Of a stretch of 64,000 nucleotides of DNA, positions 1-11,177 are shown piece after piece (position 1 is the first letter of the stretch; each line of letters opens with the position of its first letter). Position numbers and translations under genes: made by a program. The notes beneath the pieces are model-generated. The model saw only the letters and a list, made by a program, of their open reading frames with translations. It was not told the origin of the DNA and did not search any database. Source of the DNA: Azolla caroliniana. Taxonomy: Eukaryota > Polypodiophyta. The stretch is from positions 8,494,001 to 8,558,000 of the forward strand of contig JBHGNT010000003.1 of assembly GCA_043228905.1 (NCBI GenBank), read 5' to 3'.

Positions 1-1305
1 ATTCTATCATAATCATCGGTTGACAGGTCATTTTGGTTTCCATAAGCTCCTCCATCGCATTCGGTCAATGTATTATTGGTCAAAATTAAGACAGTCTATC
101 TCTACATTCCTACAAACATGCCCCACATGTCAGATCGTAAAAAACCCACAGTCCACATATGGTACCTTGACACCCATTGAAGTCAAGGAACCTTTTGAGA
201 TGGTGGGATGGGACCTCATGGGCCCGTTCCCAACATCAATACAAGGAAACAAATAGGTTTTGGTAATTACAGAATACTTGACATGTTGGTACCGGATGCA
301 ACAGCAAATACAGTCGCCAACGCCCGTCTACAAAGGGTGATTTTTCCTCACGGATGCCCTCACCAAATTCTTTCAGATCAAGGATCACAGTTCCGAAGCG
401 AAGTGATGCAAGTTCTCATGTAGAGTTTGGGAATGAAGCAGTTGTTTACATCGCCATATCATCCCCAGACTAACGGCCTCACGGAGAGAATGAATAAAAC
501 CATTAAACAAACTATTGCCGCCTATGTTGATCCTTTACATCAATCATGGGATCAAGTATTGTCGTTCGCGGTACACGCATACAACACCTCGGTACAAGAA
601 TCCACCAAGGTGAGTCCATTCAGGGCATTGTATGGCCGTGATCCTCATCTCCCACCAGACCCACACACCATAAAAGTCAACCCACATCATAGTGATGCCA
701 CTTCGTGGTGGTTATACCTACAATCAAAGATGCCTCTTCTCTGATAAGCCATTCAATATAATTTGAGTAAAGCCTAACAACGACAAAAGAAATACTTCGA
801 CAAATCACATAGGCCAACCACACTCAACATCGACGAATATGTTAGAGTCTATTACCCAGTACGGAAAAAGGGTCTTTGTGAATCATTCATGCACAGATGG
901 TTAGGACCATACAAGATCATAACACGCATCGGCTCGAACACTTACCAGTTGCGCCGAGTCAATAAATCGACGGAAACAGTCGCACATGTCTCGTGGATTA
1001 GGCGCATACCTCCACCAACTGAGAATCTCCACCCCGACGACACCGGTGAGGACGCCACGGGTCTGTCGCAGCCATCGACACACTTGGATGTATCCACAGT
1101 CGAGGCGCAGGCGTATCCTCCACTCCGCATCAGACCATAGCCGCCCACAATCGTCACAACATCAACAGTGTCACAATCAACATCCCTGATAGGCATTGCA
1201 CAGTGACTTTCGTAGTTAAAAACCCTCGCTGCACAATAAAGAAAAGAAAAGCAAAGGAATAAGTGACTAGGTTTTAATATGTAATTTTTTTCTAAAAGGG
1301 GGAGG
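1..1305 (+). mobile_element. Ty3/gypsy polyprotein remnant: integrase zinc-binding, core and C-terminal parts
   Basis: Reading on the plus strand but across several frames, this is the 3' part of a gypsy pol gene. Positions 20-256 encode an HHCC-type integrase zinc-binding domain (ends TCPTCQIVKN) and the start of the core (GWDLMGPFP). Positions 270-423 continue the core (GCPHQILSDQGSQFRSE). Positions 427-744 give the end of the core (SPYHPQTNGLTERMNKT) and its helical tail. Positions 889-1020 give the conserved RWLGPYKII...YQL region typical of gypsy C-termini. Stops at about 255, 421 and 742 and frame changes show that it is dead. The window starts inside the element, so reverse transcriptase and the 5' LTR lie upstream. 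Family assignment is from motif recognition and is firm at superfamily level only. Confidence 0.9.
1294..1305 (+). other. Polypurine tract of the gypsy element
   Basis: AAAAGGGGGAGG lies directly before a TG dinucleotide at 1306, downstream of the integrase end. This is the expected place and composition for the plus-strand primer of an LTR retrotransposon. Confidence 0.6.
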
Positions 1306-1452
1306 TGTCATGTGTGGGGGACCACACTAGATAGTTTGGTCCCAAGAGGAACCAATAAACTTGTAACTAACTAGGGGTAGAGCCAAGAAAGGTGGGAAAC
1401 CTTATAAAGAGAGATTCCTACCAAGAGAGATAGGGGTCGGTAATTGAGCACA
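1306..1452 (+). repeat. Start of the 3' LTR (truncated by ACAT-rich DNA)
   Basis: The sequence begins TGTCATGTGTGGGG right after the polypurine tract and contains a TATA-like CTTATAAAGAGAG near 1402-1414, as an LTR promoter would. A clear CA end is not seen. The LTR appears to run into the microsatellite that begins about 1455. With no second LTR in the window, the boundary is inferred. Confidence 0.45.
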
Positions 1453-1454
1453 TT

Positions 1455-2757
1455 ACAATATATATATATATATATACATCCATACACACACATTGGATAT
1501 ATGTATACTTACACATACATCGGATATATACATGTATATTATATGCATATTACAAACATACATCCATATACGAGCTATACACATACTAAACATTAAAATA
1601 CACAGAAAATATAGATACATAAATACATTACATATATACACATACATACATACATACATTCATATATTCATTCATACATTGTTACACGTATATATGTACA
1701 TATGCCTACAATGTCTTACATATAAATTTTATAAGCACACACACATACATACATTACATGCAAGCATACACATACATACATTACATGTATGCATACACAT
1801 ACATATATTACATGCATGCATACACATACATACATTCCATAGATATGTACATATATATCACCACATACACACACACACATAGTCATACACACAACAATAG
1901 TACATATATACATACACATACATACATTAGATATATACATACATATTACAAGCACACATCTATACACATTGAATCATGTACATTGGCATACGCGTATACG
2001 CATAAACATACATACATAAATTACATATGTTACATGTACATACATATTCCACATATCACCATATATATAGGTCATACGGGGTCATACAAACTACATTACT
2101 TACATATATACATGTGCATATTGCAAACATACATCTAGATATGAGCCATACACATACTAAACACTAAAATACCCCGAAAATATACATACATATATACACA
2201 TACGTACATTTGTATATAGACATACATATATTCATTCATACATTGAAACACATATATACGTACATATGCCTACAATGATACACGTATAAATTTTACAAAC
2301 ATACATCCATCCATACACATATATACATTACATACATACATATTACCATATATATAGGTCATACGGGGTCATACAAACTACAACACGTACATAATATATA
2401 CATACACATACATACATATTACAAACACACATCCACCCACACATGTATGCATACACATACAAACATTACATATTGCATATATACACATATGTACATTCAT
2501 ACATGTACATACATATATTCATTCAACACATAATGGATCAATATACACATCTAAACTTACACACATGACATATATATACAATACATACAACACATGCAAT
2601 ACATTACATATATGTACATACATACACACATCCCATACATACAATGCATATGTGTATACAATAGATACATCGTACAATTAATACAATACAATATGTACAT
2701 ACATACACACTTACAAATGTACACATATCACATAGATGTATATACATGCAATACAAT
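1455..2757. repeat. Degenerate ACAT/TATACA-rich array with longer superperiod
   Basis: About 1.3 kb of TACA/CATA tetranucleotide-like sequence, mixed with TATATA runs. Non-simple segments recur inside it. The block around 'GGTCATACGGGGTCATAC' appears near 2070 and again near 2354. A block starting about 1546 (GCATATTACAAACATACATC) recurs near 2117. These spacings (about 286 and 572 bp) suggest tandem duplication of a unit later blurred by slippage. Open reading frames here are low-complexity artefacts. Confidence 0.75.
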
Positions 2758-3984
2758 ACCTTACCTCGCTCTAAAGGGGGACTAGGTATTATTGATCCAG
2801 TAGACCAATCAAGAGCATTATTACGTAAGTTTCTCATTAGAGGATTTATGCCGGTGAAAGAGATATGGAAAGTATTATTGCTTGAACGTTGTTCAGATTG
2901 CTCTCCTCGCTTAGGTGCCCCCTGGTCTGAGGATTTAAACTGGATATTTATTGAAAATTTCAGAGTACCTACAACTAACAAGTGGGAAGACAAATTTATT
3001 AGGACATTATTTTCAGCATGGAAAAAAGTATTACCTGGTTTGCTTCGCAATAAACCTAAACCCAAACATTATCTTAAGTATCTCAGACAAAGGATAATTT
3101 GGAATCCGTTGTTTACAACATCAGATGGTTCACAGTTGGATTCTAGACAATGGTTATCGCTGGGAAAAATGATAGAGGGTCTTGCGAAAACAGTTTAAAC
3201 ATGACAAGGATTTTTATCGCGTTCATGGGAAGAGCAAAAAGAAATCCTAGGTAATATGCATGGTGGACAAATAATGTATCAACAAATTCAAGAATCTATG
3301 AGTAGACTCCCCATACCACCCAATAACTCTAACCACAGATGGGTTGGGGTTTTTTCAAGATTGGAAGTACTCTTGGCTGTTAAGGGGTATTCAGATGATA
3401 AGACCTACCAGACTTTTGAGGTGGATGAAGCAAACCAATTGACTCAGTTGGGAGAAATGAGGATAGATTACCCTTATGCTATGGAACACAAGATAAGGGT
3501 CGTCGGATATGCTGACCGTAAATGGTATATTGATCCAATGATTGAAGAAATAAGGACACATTGGAAGTTGTGGGTGTTGGCTAAAAAACCGGTATTCAGA
3601 TTAGAATGGGCTCCAATTGATTATCAGTGGACAGATCCTTTTATGGGTAAAATGTTCAGTTTCTTCCAATATTCTGTATAGTTAGGAAGACATGTGCTTT
3701 CAGATACACGAGATATGTTACCGGCTACATTTCAATATTGGAATCAACAAGGTATTACTCCCCAATTCCTTGCAAACTTTTGGGTTATATTATGGGCATG
3801 AAAACAACCACACCAAATATTGCATGCTACTTGTAGACCGAACTGAACCTTGCCGGTTGGCACATGGTTGCATAGGATGGGAGTAGCTTCTACTTGACAT
3901 GCACGATGCCATTTACAAATGGAAACTAAAAAATAAGCTACTCAAAAACATTGCTTATGGGAATGCACCGAGTCCTTGATATAA
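2758..3984 (+). mobile_element. 5'-truncated LINE (non-LTR retrotransposon), reverse transcriptase end and zf-RVT
   Basis: The plus-strand frame from 2758 reads LPRSKGGLGIIDPVDQSRAL, the conserved end of plant LINE reverse transcriptases. About 300 residues follow that match, in order, the second LINE at 47.1-49.3 kb: SPRLGAPW, then WYIDPMIEEI...W, then an F..H/YS segment. Positions 3848-3984 encode LPVGTWLHRMG and HCLWEC, hallmarks of the zf-RVT zinc-binding domain. Frame breaks occur near 3198 and 3681 and stops near 3894 and 3933. Everything 5' of the RT end is missing, as is usual for LINE insertions. The 3' end and any poly-A tail are not evident; sequence beyond 3985 is unrelated. Confidence 0.8.
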
Positions 3985-4079
3985 CAATGTCTCCTTAGAA
4001 TTTTTGCTATCTATTTCCCCCCATTGGTTTTCACTGTCTATAGTACAGGGTTTCCTTCCTATGGTACACTTGTGGGGTT

Positions 4080-6240
4080 TTTCCGGGGTATCCAGACTAT
4101 CGTGGCCCCACGTCTTGATAGCCCTCTCTAAAAATCCCCTCGACCTTCGCCGCCGAGGGTCTCATGGTTGCGCTCGTGGTTCGGTCACACCATTAGAAAT
4201 TGGACAGAGTGCCGCCCATCTTAGCTCTTCACTCAGGCGTACGCCGAACCGTTATCCAGCACCTTCATCTCCATGCATGCCGCCTTGATGTATGGTTCGC
4301 CGAGGATCACCGGATGCGAGGATGTCTCCTACACGAAGAAGTGTTGATCAATCTCGACATCGCCGATCTTCACTCGTACATTTGGGCAAGCCCTGTGTAG
4401 TTCCTCCGTGGTGCGCGTCGCTGCTCATAATTTCCACCCGTGCTTGGTGTTGATCGGCCACTTACGCTTCTTGTAGAAGTCCATGGACATCAGGTTAATC
4501 TCCGAACCGTGGTCTACCAACGCCACCACCGGCTCCTGAGTATCTCCAATCCGAACGGGGGTCTCCGTAGTGGCTCTAGCCCAATGCAGCCTCGAATAGT
4601 GGCTTTCCGCCAACTCGTCCTCCAACGCCATATCTTCCAGGTGCGTTGTTCGCACCTCCACCAGCTTCTCCGGCTCCGGCTCTGTTGAAAGTCGTTTCCG
4701 CTTCACCAAGTCCATGATGGAGTCGTGGAACTCCTTCTTAGCGATCTCGAGCACTTCCCTTAACGACAGCTCCACCTTGTTGTCGAGGATTCGTTCCTCC
4801 AAGACCTTTCGTAGATCCGTCGTCCTTTCTATCTCGGTGCTCAGCCGGTAACCGGCCTTCTTTGTCTTGTCCGGTGCATCGGTTGTATCGGCGTCATTCT
4901 GCTTCGACCCAAACCGGGCCTCGTACCTCTGCGAGGGTCCGACCCCTCCCGCTTTTCCCGCATGCTTGTCCTCTACCAGAACCTCGTAGTTCTGGCACGC
5001 GGCTTCCACGAAGCTGGTCTTTTCCTCAAACGGGTCGTCCCACCCGGTGACCTCCCAGACCTGCCTTTCCGCGTGGTCCGTTTCCTCCTTCCTCAGCCGC
5101 ACGCCGGCGAGGCCTTCTAGCACCAACGGCCAGAACCCAGAGTCCTTCGTCCTCCAGCCTTCATCACTCCCGACCCGGATTCTTGCCGACGTCGAGTAGT
5201 GGATGGTGTCTCTGCATGGCGCACCGTCGCTTCTTCCATCAGCCGCTTCATTCCTCCGCGTCCAATGTTCAACTCCAGGGCGCTCTGGGTCTCACTAGCA
5301 TGTACCTGCCCGTTCCATATGTACACCATGTTAGCCCTGAGCGCTTCCGTGAAGTCCTCGCAGTCCTTCCGGTTGTGACCGACCGCGTCACACCACAAGC
5401 ACCGATGCCCAGCCGAAGGCCTTCAGTCGCAAGGCTGCTCGCCACCGTCCCTCCTTGCCTATGCAATCTGGAGGTCTCGTACCATCTGCGTTCGCTCCTC
5501 CGGATGGGTCTTTGACCACGTTGGTCGATGTCGAGCCTGTCTCGAGCCAATCTCAAGTTTCCTCCCTTCGCGCCGGCAGTGGTCGCTCGAGCTTTCTTGT
5601 CACAACAGATCTCGCCCCCGATGAGCCCTTGTCGCCCCAGTCATGCCGTCTATCGAAACGTCCGCAAACTCTTTTCACCACGGCCCAGTCGGTCGTCAAG
5701 CCGTCGTCTGTCTCCATCAGGAGACCCACTTGCTCCCGATTCCACACGTCCACAGCCTTTACAAACAACTGAACCCGGCTTGTATCTAGTATGGTCCTGT
5801 CCAGTGTCGAGAGTCGTGCAAAGCGTTCCTCAAACTCCCAAAGGAGCACCGACGTGTTTCTCCCCTTTTTGGGTGTCTCCACCCACTCCACGAAGTCCTG
5901 CTTCGAACCGAAGCGCGTCACCAAGCCCGTACTTCTCAAGGAGCCGACTTTCAAATTCTTCCCAAGTCCGACACTCAGCCCGCACCTCGAGCACCTCCAC
6001 GTGGATACCCAGCATTGCCACCCGAGGGAATCCGGCCAGCCGCCTGTCCTCCGGAATGTCCCTCATTACCATTTTGGCTCGGTAGGCCTCCAGATAACTC
6101 GTGGTGTCCTTCCCACCGAACCAGCCTATTGTACCAACAATCGCTTCGATGGCCCTGTCAAGGGCGTGTGTGCCCTCACGCGCACTCACTATCCAATCAA
6201 TGGCAGAAGCCATGGCTTCGGCAAGCTCCAATCCCCTCAT
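4080..6240 (-). mobile_element. GC-rich Ty3/gypsy gag-protease remnant (minus strand)
   Basis: Minus-strand frames read from about 6240 down. A gag-like protein starts MRGLELAEAM (6240-5830) and continues in another frame (5954-5553). A CCHC zinc knuckle (WCDAVGHNRKDC, about 5398-5360) follows, then a retropepsin-like segment (5126-4425) with ALVDHGSEINLMS near 4510. Degenerate protease sequence continues to roughly 4080. Reverse transcriptase and integrase are absent, so the element is truncated at its 3' side against the LINE. Base composition is visibly richer in G+C than both flanks. The expected DTG/DSG active-site triplet reads DHG. Several frameshifts make it non-functional. Assignment to gypsy rests on gag, CCHC and protease order. 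Confidence 0.75.
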
Positions 6241-6374
6241 CTTTCGATTCCTCTACCGCCTTGTTTCACGTGGGAGAGACTAAGGCGGAACCGCGGGGGC
6301 CTTGAACCGAGGAATAACCGAACAAAGGGAGGAGCGACACAGGAACAATGGCCAAGCCACACTCAAATACACAG

Positions 6375-6903
6375 AGCTCGCAACTTATTCAACAACGGAA
6401 AACAAGATATATATATATATATATGATTAGGGTTACAACCGGCAAGCCGGTGAGCGACAACGCTCTAACACACATGCACACATAGAAACGCGAGATGGAG
6501 ACTCTGCCGGAAGCACTTGGGCTTTCCACGAAGTAGAGGCAGCCTCCCGAAAACCTACAGAGAGAAACAACAGAGGAAGACAAAGGATAAGGGCTCGGTC
6601 CCGATCCGACATCACTTCATCCTCAACAGAACGTGATCCTGACTCTGCCCCTTTCCCTCTCTTTTATAGCCCAAGGAGGGAAAGACATTACAACCGGTCA
6701 CACGACCATTATTCTCTATCCTTTCGAACAGAGATACTCCTCGATTTCCTACCTAATGAATACGTGCTACCTAGGATATTCACATCGGCCGGTCTATACC
6801 TAACTATGTACAATACATCAAACTTTGTGCCCGCGTGTAAGGGTCGGTTCACGCACACTATTCCCGGATTCCGCCTCGTGACGGTTTTCTTCTCGACACC
6901 GCA
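6375..6903 (-). repeat. 5' LTR of the GC-rich gypsy element
   Basis: On the minus strand the sequence starts TGCGGTGTCGAGAAG at 6903, exactly where similarity between the two gypsy copies (6904 onward and about 16030 onward) begins. The left edge is therefore an insertion junction. A TATA box (GGGCTATAAAAGAGAG) lies about 6657-6672 and an AT dinucleotide run near 6408-6424. The inner end at about 6375 is approximate because no partner LTR is present. Confidence 0.55.
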
Positions 6904-7851
6904 GAGGGTGCATCATGGCATTAAGAAAGAATTCTCTTTTTGACCTCAGGCAAATCTGGAACACAAACCTTCCCATTACAGTAGAGCAGATCGTTAGTAA
7001 TGTGGAAGTATTCCTTCGAGGATGTGGTGGTGTCTGTTCCAGACTCAACTCTTGCCCAGTATTTCGCAAAATAACTGTCATCGGGATACTTTCCTCGAAG
7101 GTGATCATAAAGATCTGATGTTATTTAAGTGAAGCTAAGCATGTTAACTTCACGGATGCAACTTAGTGCATCAGAGACAATGTTCATGGAACCTTTACGA
7201 TATCATATGGAAAAATCAAAGTCCTGGATAAGATCAGCCCATCGTGCCTTACGACCTTTCAAGTCTTGTTGGTCACAAAAATATTTCAAGGACTCGTGGT
7301 CCGTAGTTACCACAAAGTGATTTCCATAAAGATAATGGCGCCATGTTTTGAGCGCATGTATAACTGCAAATAACTCCTTTTCTTGAATGGTATACCGACA
7401 TTGAGAAGAATCAAGTTTCTTACTCTCGAATGCTATTGGTTTACCATCGTGATATAAGACAACACCTATAGCATAATCTCTTGCATCGGTTTCAACCTCA
7501 TTTAAAGGTTTTGAAGGATCGGGTAAAAGAAGCAAAGGAGCCTTGCACACCAAGTCCTTGATTTCCTTAAAGGCAAGGTCTGGTGTAGCATTCCACACAA
7601 TAGGTTTAACGACAAACGACAAACGATGGCTCACCCTGTCGCTCATCAGGTCTATTAGTCTCACGTTGTAAACTAATGACACGTGCCTCGAGAGCACTTT
7701 GAGATTGCCGAAGTTTGGTCATCTGTTGAGCGGTGAAACTAAGGCATTGGGTTATTTGCGAAAAATACATCTCAATGGACATTTGTCCAGGAGGATTCCC
7801 TTTAGTTCATTCCGCTTGAGCGGATGACATCGGGTCGTTATTTTGAGCCAT
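6904..7851 (-). mobile_element. Ty3/gypsy copy 1: gag start fused to RNase H and integrase zinc domain by internal deletion
   Basis: On the minus strand, 7851 starts MAQNNDPMSSAQAE, an N-terminal gag leader with an early stop. From about 7605 downward the frame becomes the reverse transcriptase end plus RNase H: PLLLLPDPSKP, TDARDYAIGVVLY, QEKELFAVIHAL and TTDHESLKYF, which keep the D, E and D catalytic residues. Reading on to 6904 it matches the integrase zinc-domain region of the second copy. The sequence between gag and RT is missing, and the join lies at a short direct repeat (ACGACAA) near 7608-7620. The integrase core is absent because the GC-rich element interrupts at 6903. Confidence 0.8.
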
Positions 7852-7949
7852 TGAATGATTATTTCTGGCAAATAAATAGGATAAGGTCAGACAAATAGTC
7901 ATAACATCATGTCGTGATGTAAACATATCATGGGCCAACATTAATAGAT

Positions 7950-8245
7950 ATCATGATGTCACGTCAATACCCCTCTAGACGTATGAGGTTAGGTTCAAGA
8001 TCAGATTACTATGGTAACACAAAGGTGTTTTAAAAACCATGGGGGTGACAAATGAATGTCTTTCCCTGATCTCTATATCGATTTTTTCATGGCGGCTCCC
8101 CGAGGTTCAACCATGTATGTTCGCATCATGAATAGTTATACACGAAAAAAATGTTAACAATAAACTATGTTTCTGTGTCCACATATGTGGTTTCGGCTCT
8201 TTAAGTACTATTACGAGGACCCCGAAGTGCACTTAGACCTCAAGT
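7950..8245 (-). repeat. Non-coding segment shared with 14050-14340 (candidate LTR or leader of gypsy copy 1)
   Basis: About 290 bp are recognisably similar, in the same orientation, to 14050-14340 (shared GTGGTAACAC-like, CCCGAGG.TCAACCATG and GGACCCCGAA blocks). In copy 1 it lies just upstream of the gag start; in copy 2 it lies downstream of integrase. A repeat on both sides of the coding region in two copies is what an LTR would give. I could not fix the ends. Confidence 0.5.
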
Positions 8246-9000
8246 CTAAACATGTGTTATAGTCATATGTATCAACGATGTTGTATGGTCTTGGTCATAT
8301 CTGAACTCGAGACCTCGAGAACAAATGCATTAAACACTTAAGCCAACCAAGTAGGTTGCTCTTCTTGAATGTTTAATATTTAATGCATATAAGAGATATG
8401 CGAGGCATTTGCACATATATGTTTTTTTTAAAGAAACATATATGTCAAGAGTCCTTATTTCCCCCTCATTTACCACAAACTATGTTGGTACGTTACCTAA
8501 CCAAGTCTCGTAATTACGATGGCAAACACCAAAGTGCAACCTAATGGTCAAGCCAAATGAGCCCTCTTTTCGTAGTAGGCCCACGTGGCCCATCACATGG
8601 TTACTTCATTACGACTGTCTTTCGTAAGAATGATCTCATGGTGGCATCGTATCCATGTAATGAGGGAGGGATGTTGGATATGTGTGTCATAGGAGAGACC
8701 TCACATGAAGTGGGTCAAGCCCTACGTTCTCAACACCATTGTGGCTATGATTGTTTCATTACATAATGAAATCGAAGTGACCAATGGGGATGTCAACAAA
8801 AAAATTTGTTGAAAAAGGGATGGTGACAACGCCATTCTCACAAAAATGTGAGGACGGCCACCAAGATCTGTTCCCCGAAAAGGAAAATATTCAATATTGA
8901 AATCATGTAATATCAAATATACACATATGTCTATATATCACATATATACGATCAAATACGTATACATGTGACCACATATGCGTATATTAAACAAATCATT
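8246..9000. other. Non-coding stretch without recognised genes
   Basis: No coding similarity recognised. A short perfect hairpin (ACATATATG / CATATATGT) lies near 8416-8444. The region sits between two retroelement pieces and is probably LTR or leader DNA. Confidence 0.4.
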
Positions 9001-9004
9001 ACAT

Positions 9005-9290
9005 CAATAGCCAAAAATGATGTAATCGAGATACGTAATCGAGGCATATACCCTCTATGCACACGAAACATCCCAAAATAAGGGTTAATCGTAATACGCA
9101 ATTGAGACATTGACCTCTTATGCATACAACACCAAACGCATATCATTTAGAACAAAATCGAGGTATTGACCTCATACGCATACGTAACATATGTATGTGA
9201 GCGTAATACGCAATTGAGGCATTAACCTCGTGCCCATACGACACTAATCACATATTAAATATATGTCAAATGAGATATTGACCTTGTGCA
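9005..9290. repeat. Imperfect tandem repeats (about 85-100 bp) with 'AATACGCAATTGAG' motif
   Basis: Blocks such as GTAATACGCAATTGAGACATTGACCTC recur with variation about four times (near 9015, 9090, 9205 and 9265). Each pairs an AATCGAG/AATTGAG motif with a GACCTC(A/G)TGC motif. On the minus strand this lies downstream of the primer site at 9524-9537, so it would be leader DNA of that element. Confidence 0.55.
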
Positions 9291-9523
9291 CATATATAAA
9301 CATTTTATATAACCAATTAATTACCACTTCAACATCATTGAATTAATGAAAACAAAATTACATATGACCATATACACGATTACAAGGGAGAAAAAATAGA
9401 AAAAAAAACAAGAAAGATTACCGGATTCCTTTGTTGATTGCTGTTTGGAACAAGGTTGGCCGCACATCGATCGATCACCATCAATCAAGAAGACAAAAGA
9501 CAACAAAAGAAAGATTAGAACAT

Positions 9524-9537
9524 GAGCTCTGAAACCA
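9524..9537 (-). other. tRNA-iMet-like primer binding site
   Basis: The minus strand reads TGGTTTCAGAGCTC, differing at one base from the common plant TGGTATCAGAGC primer site. It directly follows the candidate LTR end at 9540. Confidence 0.55.
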
Positions 9538-9539
9538 AC

Positions 9540-10085
9540 TATTAGAGATATGATCTAATATAAGCATATGATAAGGAGAAAAGAATGATAGATAGAAAGG
9601 AGAGAGAGAGAAAGAAGGGTGTCGATCCACCCGACCACCCCCGAGCAAAGGAATCGAGACGGACTCGAACCTCGATCAGCGTCCCATACCACCGTCGTGG
9701 CGTCGAGTCGTACATGGTGCTGGCGCGCTCACTACAAGAGTTGACCCACCACAAGAGCAAAGTCTCGACGTAGTCAAAAGATGATGAAATGAGGGTAGTT
9801 AGGCCTCTTATTTATAGCGATACCCAAGGCCCCGAGGCAAGTTCACACTTGGCCTAATGGGTTGTCTCAATCCTGAGGATTAAAAGTAATCCTCCCCTTC
9901 TTTACACTCTCATTTAACCCTCACACTTATCCACGTGTATAGAATACTACGGTAAATTCTCACCGCGAGATATTATATGGTCATGCCCGTAACAATACTA
10001 ATCCTCATCTTTTAGTACTAATTCGTTCTCTGTCTTAGTATTGTTCCTGACAGTACTTCTCTATCTTAGTACTTTTCCTGACATT
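9540..10085 (-). repeat. Candidate 5' LTR (minus strand) of a degraded element
   Basis: Ends (in minus orientation) with TCTCTAATAG immediately before the primer site. It contains a TATA box (GCTATAAATAAGAGGCC) about 9806-9822. Minus-strand reading would start near TGTCAGGAAAAG at 10085. No gag or pol is found directly downstream, so this is an orphan or non-autonomous element, unless it is the 5' LTR of gypsy copy 1. The 5' boundary is approximate. Confidence 0.45.
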
Positions 10086-10740
10086 GTCACTCTCTTTTAT
10101 CATTCCCAAGTTTCCAACCTCGTCACATCTAGCTCCAAGTTCTTTTGTTGCTCGTAACCCCATCATTTGTGCTCCGTCTGCGTCCATGCTTGGTGTGTCC
10201 GTGACAGTTTGAATCCATGTTACCAGTAGGAGTTGTACGGGGCAGTATAAGGGTAAAACACATTAAAGGGGTTGTTCTGTTTGTGTAATGTAGGAAATAT
10301 TTGTGTAAACACATGCACAATTATGTGCATTTAATGGTCTTCTTTTTGTAACGGTCATATTATTAGCCATTACACTATGTACTATATAAACCCTTTATGG
10401 GGTATGTAATGAACATAATATTTTTCCCTCTCATTTTGGTGTTGCTTCTTTGTTTCACTCTCCTTCTCTCTCTCTCTCACGTAAACCCCCTGGATTTGGC
10501 TTCACCTCCCACCCCAACAACAATCCCTTCCAACTGGAAGCATCACCCATCTTCGTCATTGACCTTGCTTCTAGAGTTACCATCCTCACCGTCCTTGCTT
10601 TCGGAGTTACCATCATGAACATCCTTGTCTTCGACCTCATCATTATTCCACCCTCTTCATTGTCATTGTTATCATCTATAGGCATCATTTTGCAACACTA
10701 TTTTGGTGATGATTGCTTTAAATCGCTCACCTTCCTAAAT
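10086..10740. other. Intergenic, no supported gene
   Basis: Open frames at 10397-10815 encode serine/leucine/proline-rich low-complexity peptides (CTCTCTCT and repeated TTACCATC blocks) with no recognisable domain. A plus-strand TATA-like CTATATAAACCC is present near 10382-10393. It could be promoter DNA of a lost element, but nothing downstream supports a gene. Confidence 0.35.
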
Positions 10741-11060
10741 CCGATGGGGTCACAACCGCTCACTTTCATGGTGGGGATCGGATCATCACTAACTTGTACT
10801 CCATTTTCATTTTAGTTCAAGTCTCACTCCACCTTCCTTTGGCGAGGATCGATTTCGATCACTCACCTTCAAGTTCCGGTGGGGGTCAAAACCGCTCACT
10901 TTCTTGGTGGGGATTAGATCATCTATCTTGCACTCCATTTTCTTTTTAGTTCAAGTATTGTGCCACTTTCCTTTAGTGCGGACCGATTTCGATCGGTCAA
11001 CTTCTAGTTCCAGTGGGGGTCACAATCGCTCACTTTCTTGGTGGGGATCGCATCGGTTTC
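10741..11060. repeat. Tandem repeat, about 134-bp unit, 2.3 copies
   Basis: Units begin with CCGATGGGGTCACAACCGCT (10741), CCGGTGGGGGTCAAAACCGC (10877) and CCAGTGGGGGTCACAATCGC (about 11010). Each carries a GCTCACTTTC.TGGTGGGGAT block and, in the first two, a GATTTCGATC block. The third copy is incomplete. Confidence 0.75.
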
Positions 11061-11177
11061 TCACTAGCGCAACCGTTTGTGCCGTTTTTTGGGTCAACCT
11101 TGACTATTTACCCTCTCATAATGGAAGTTGAGTCGACTACTTCACTTGCACTCCTTCAACCATTGTTGTTCCAGTTA

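Noticed and set aside
1453-2138. Open frames rich in HTYIHTYI or MYVCMYVC in the ACAT-rich region
   Set aside because: Same artefact of TACA/CATA repeats.
4440-6426. Long plus-strand open frames across the GC-rich block
   Set aside because: They are shadows of the minus-strand gag-protease sequence, which has recognisable CCHC and retropepsin motifs.
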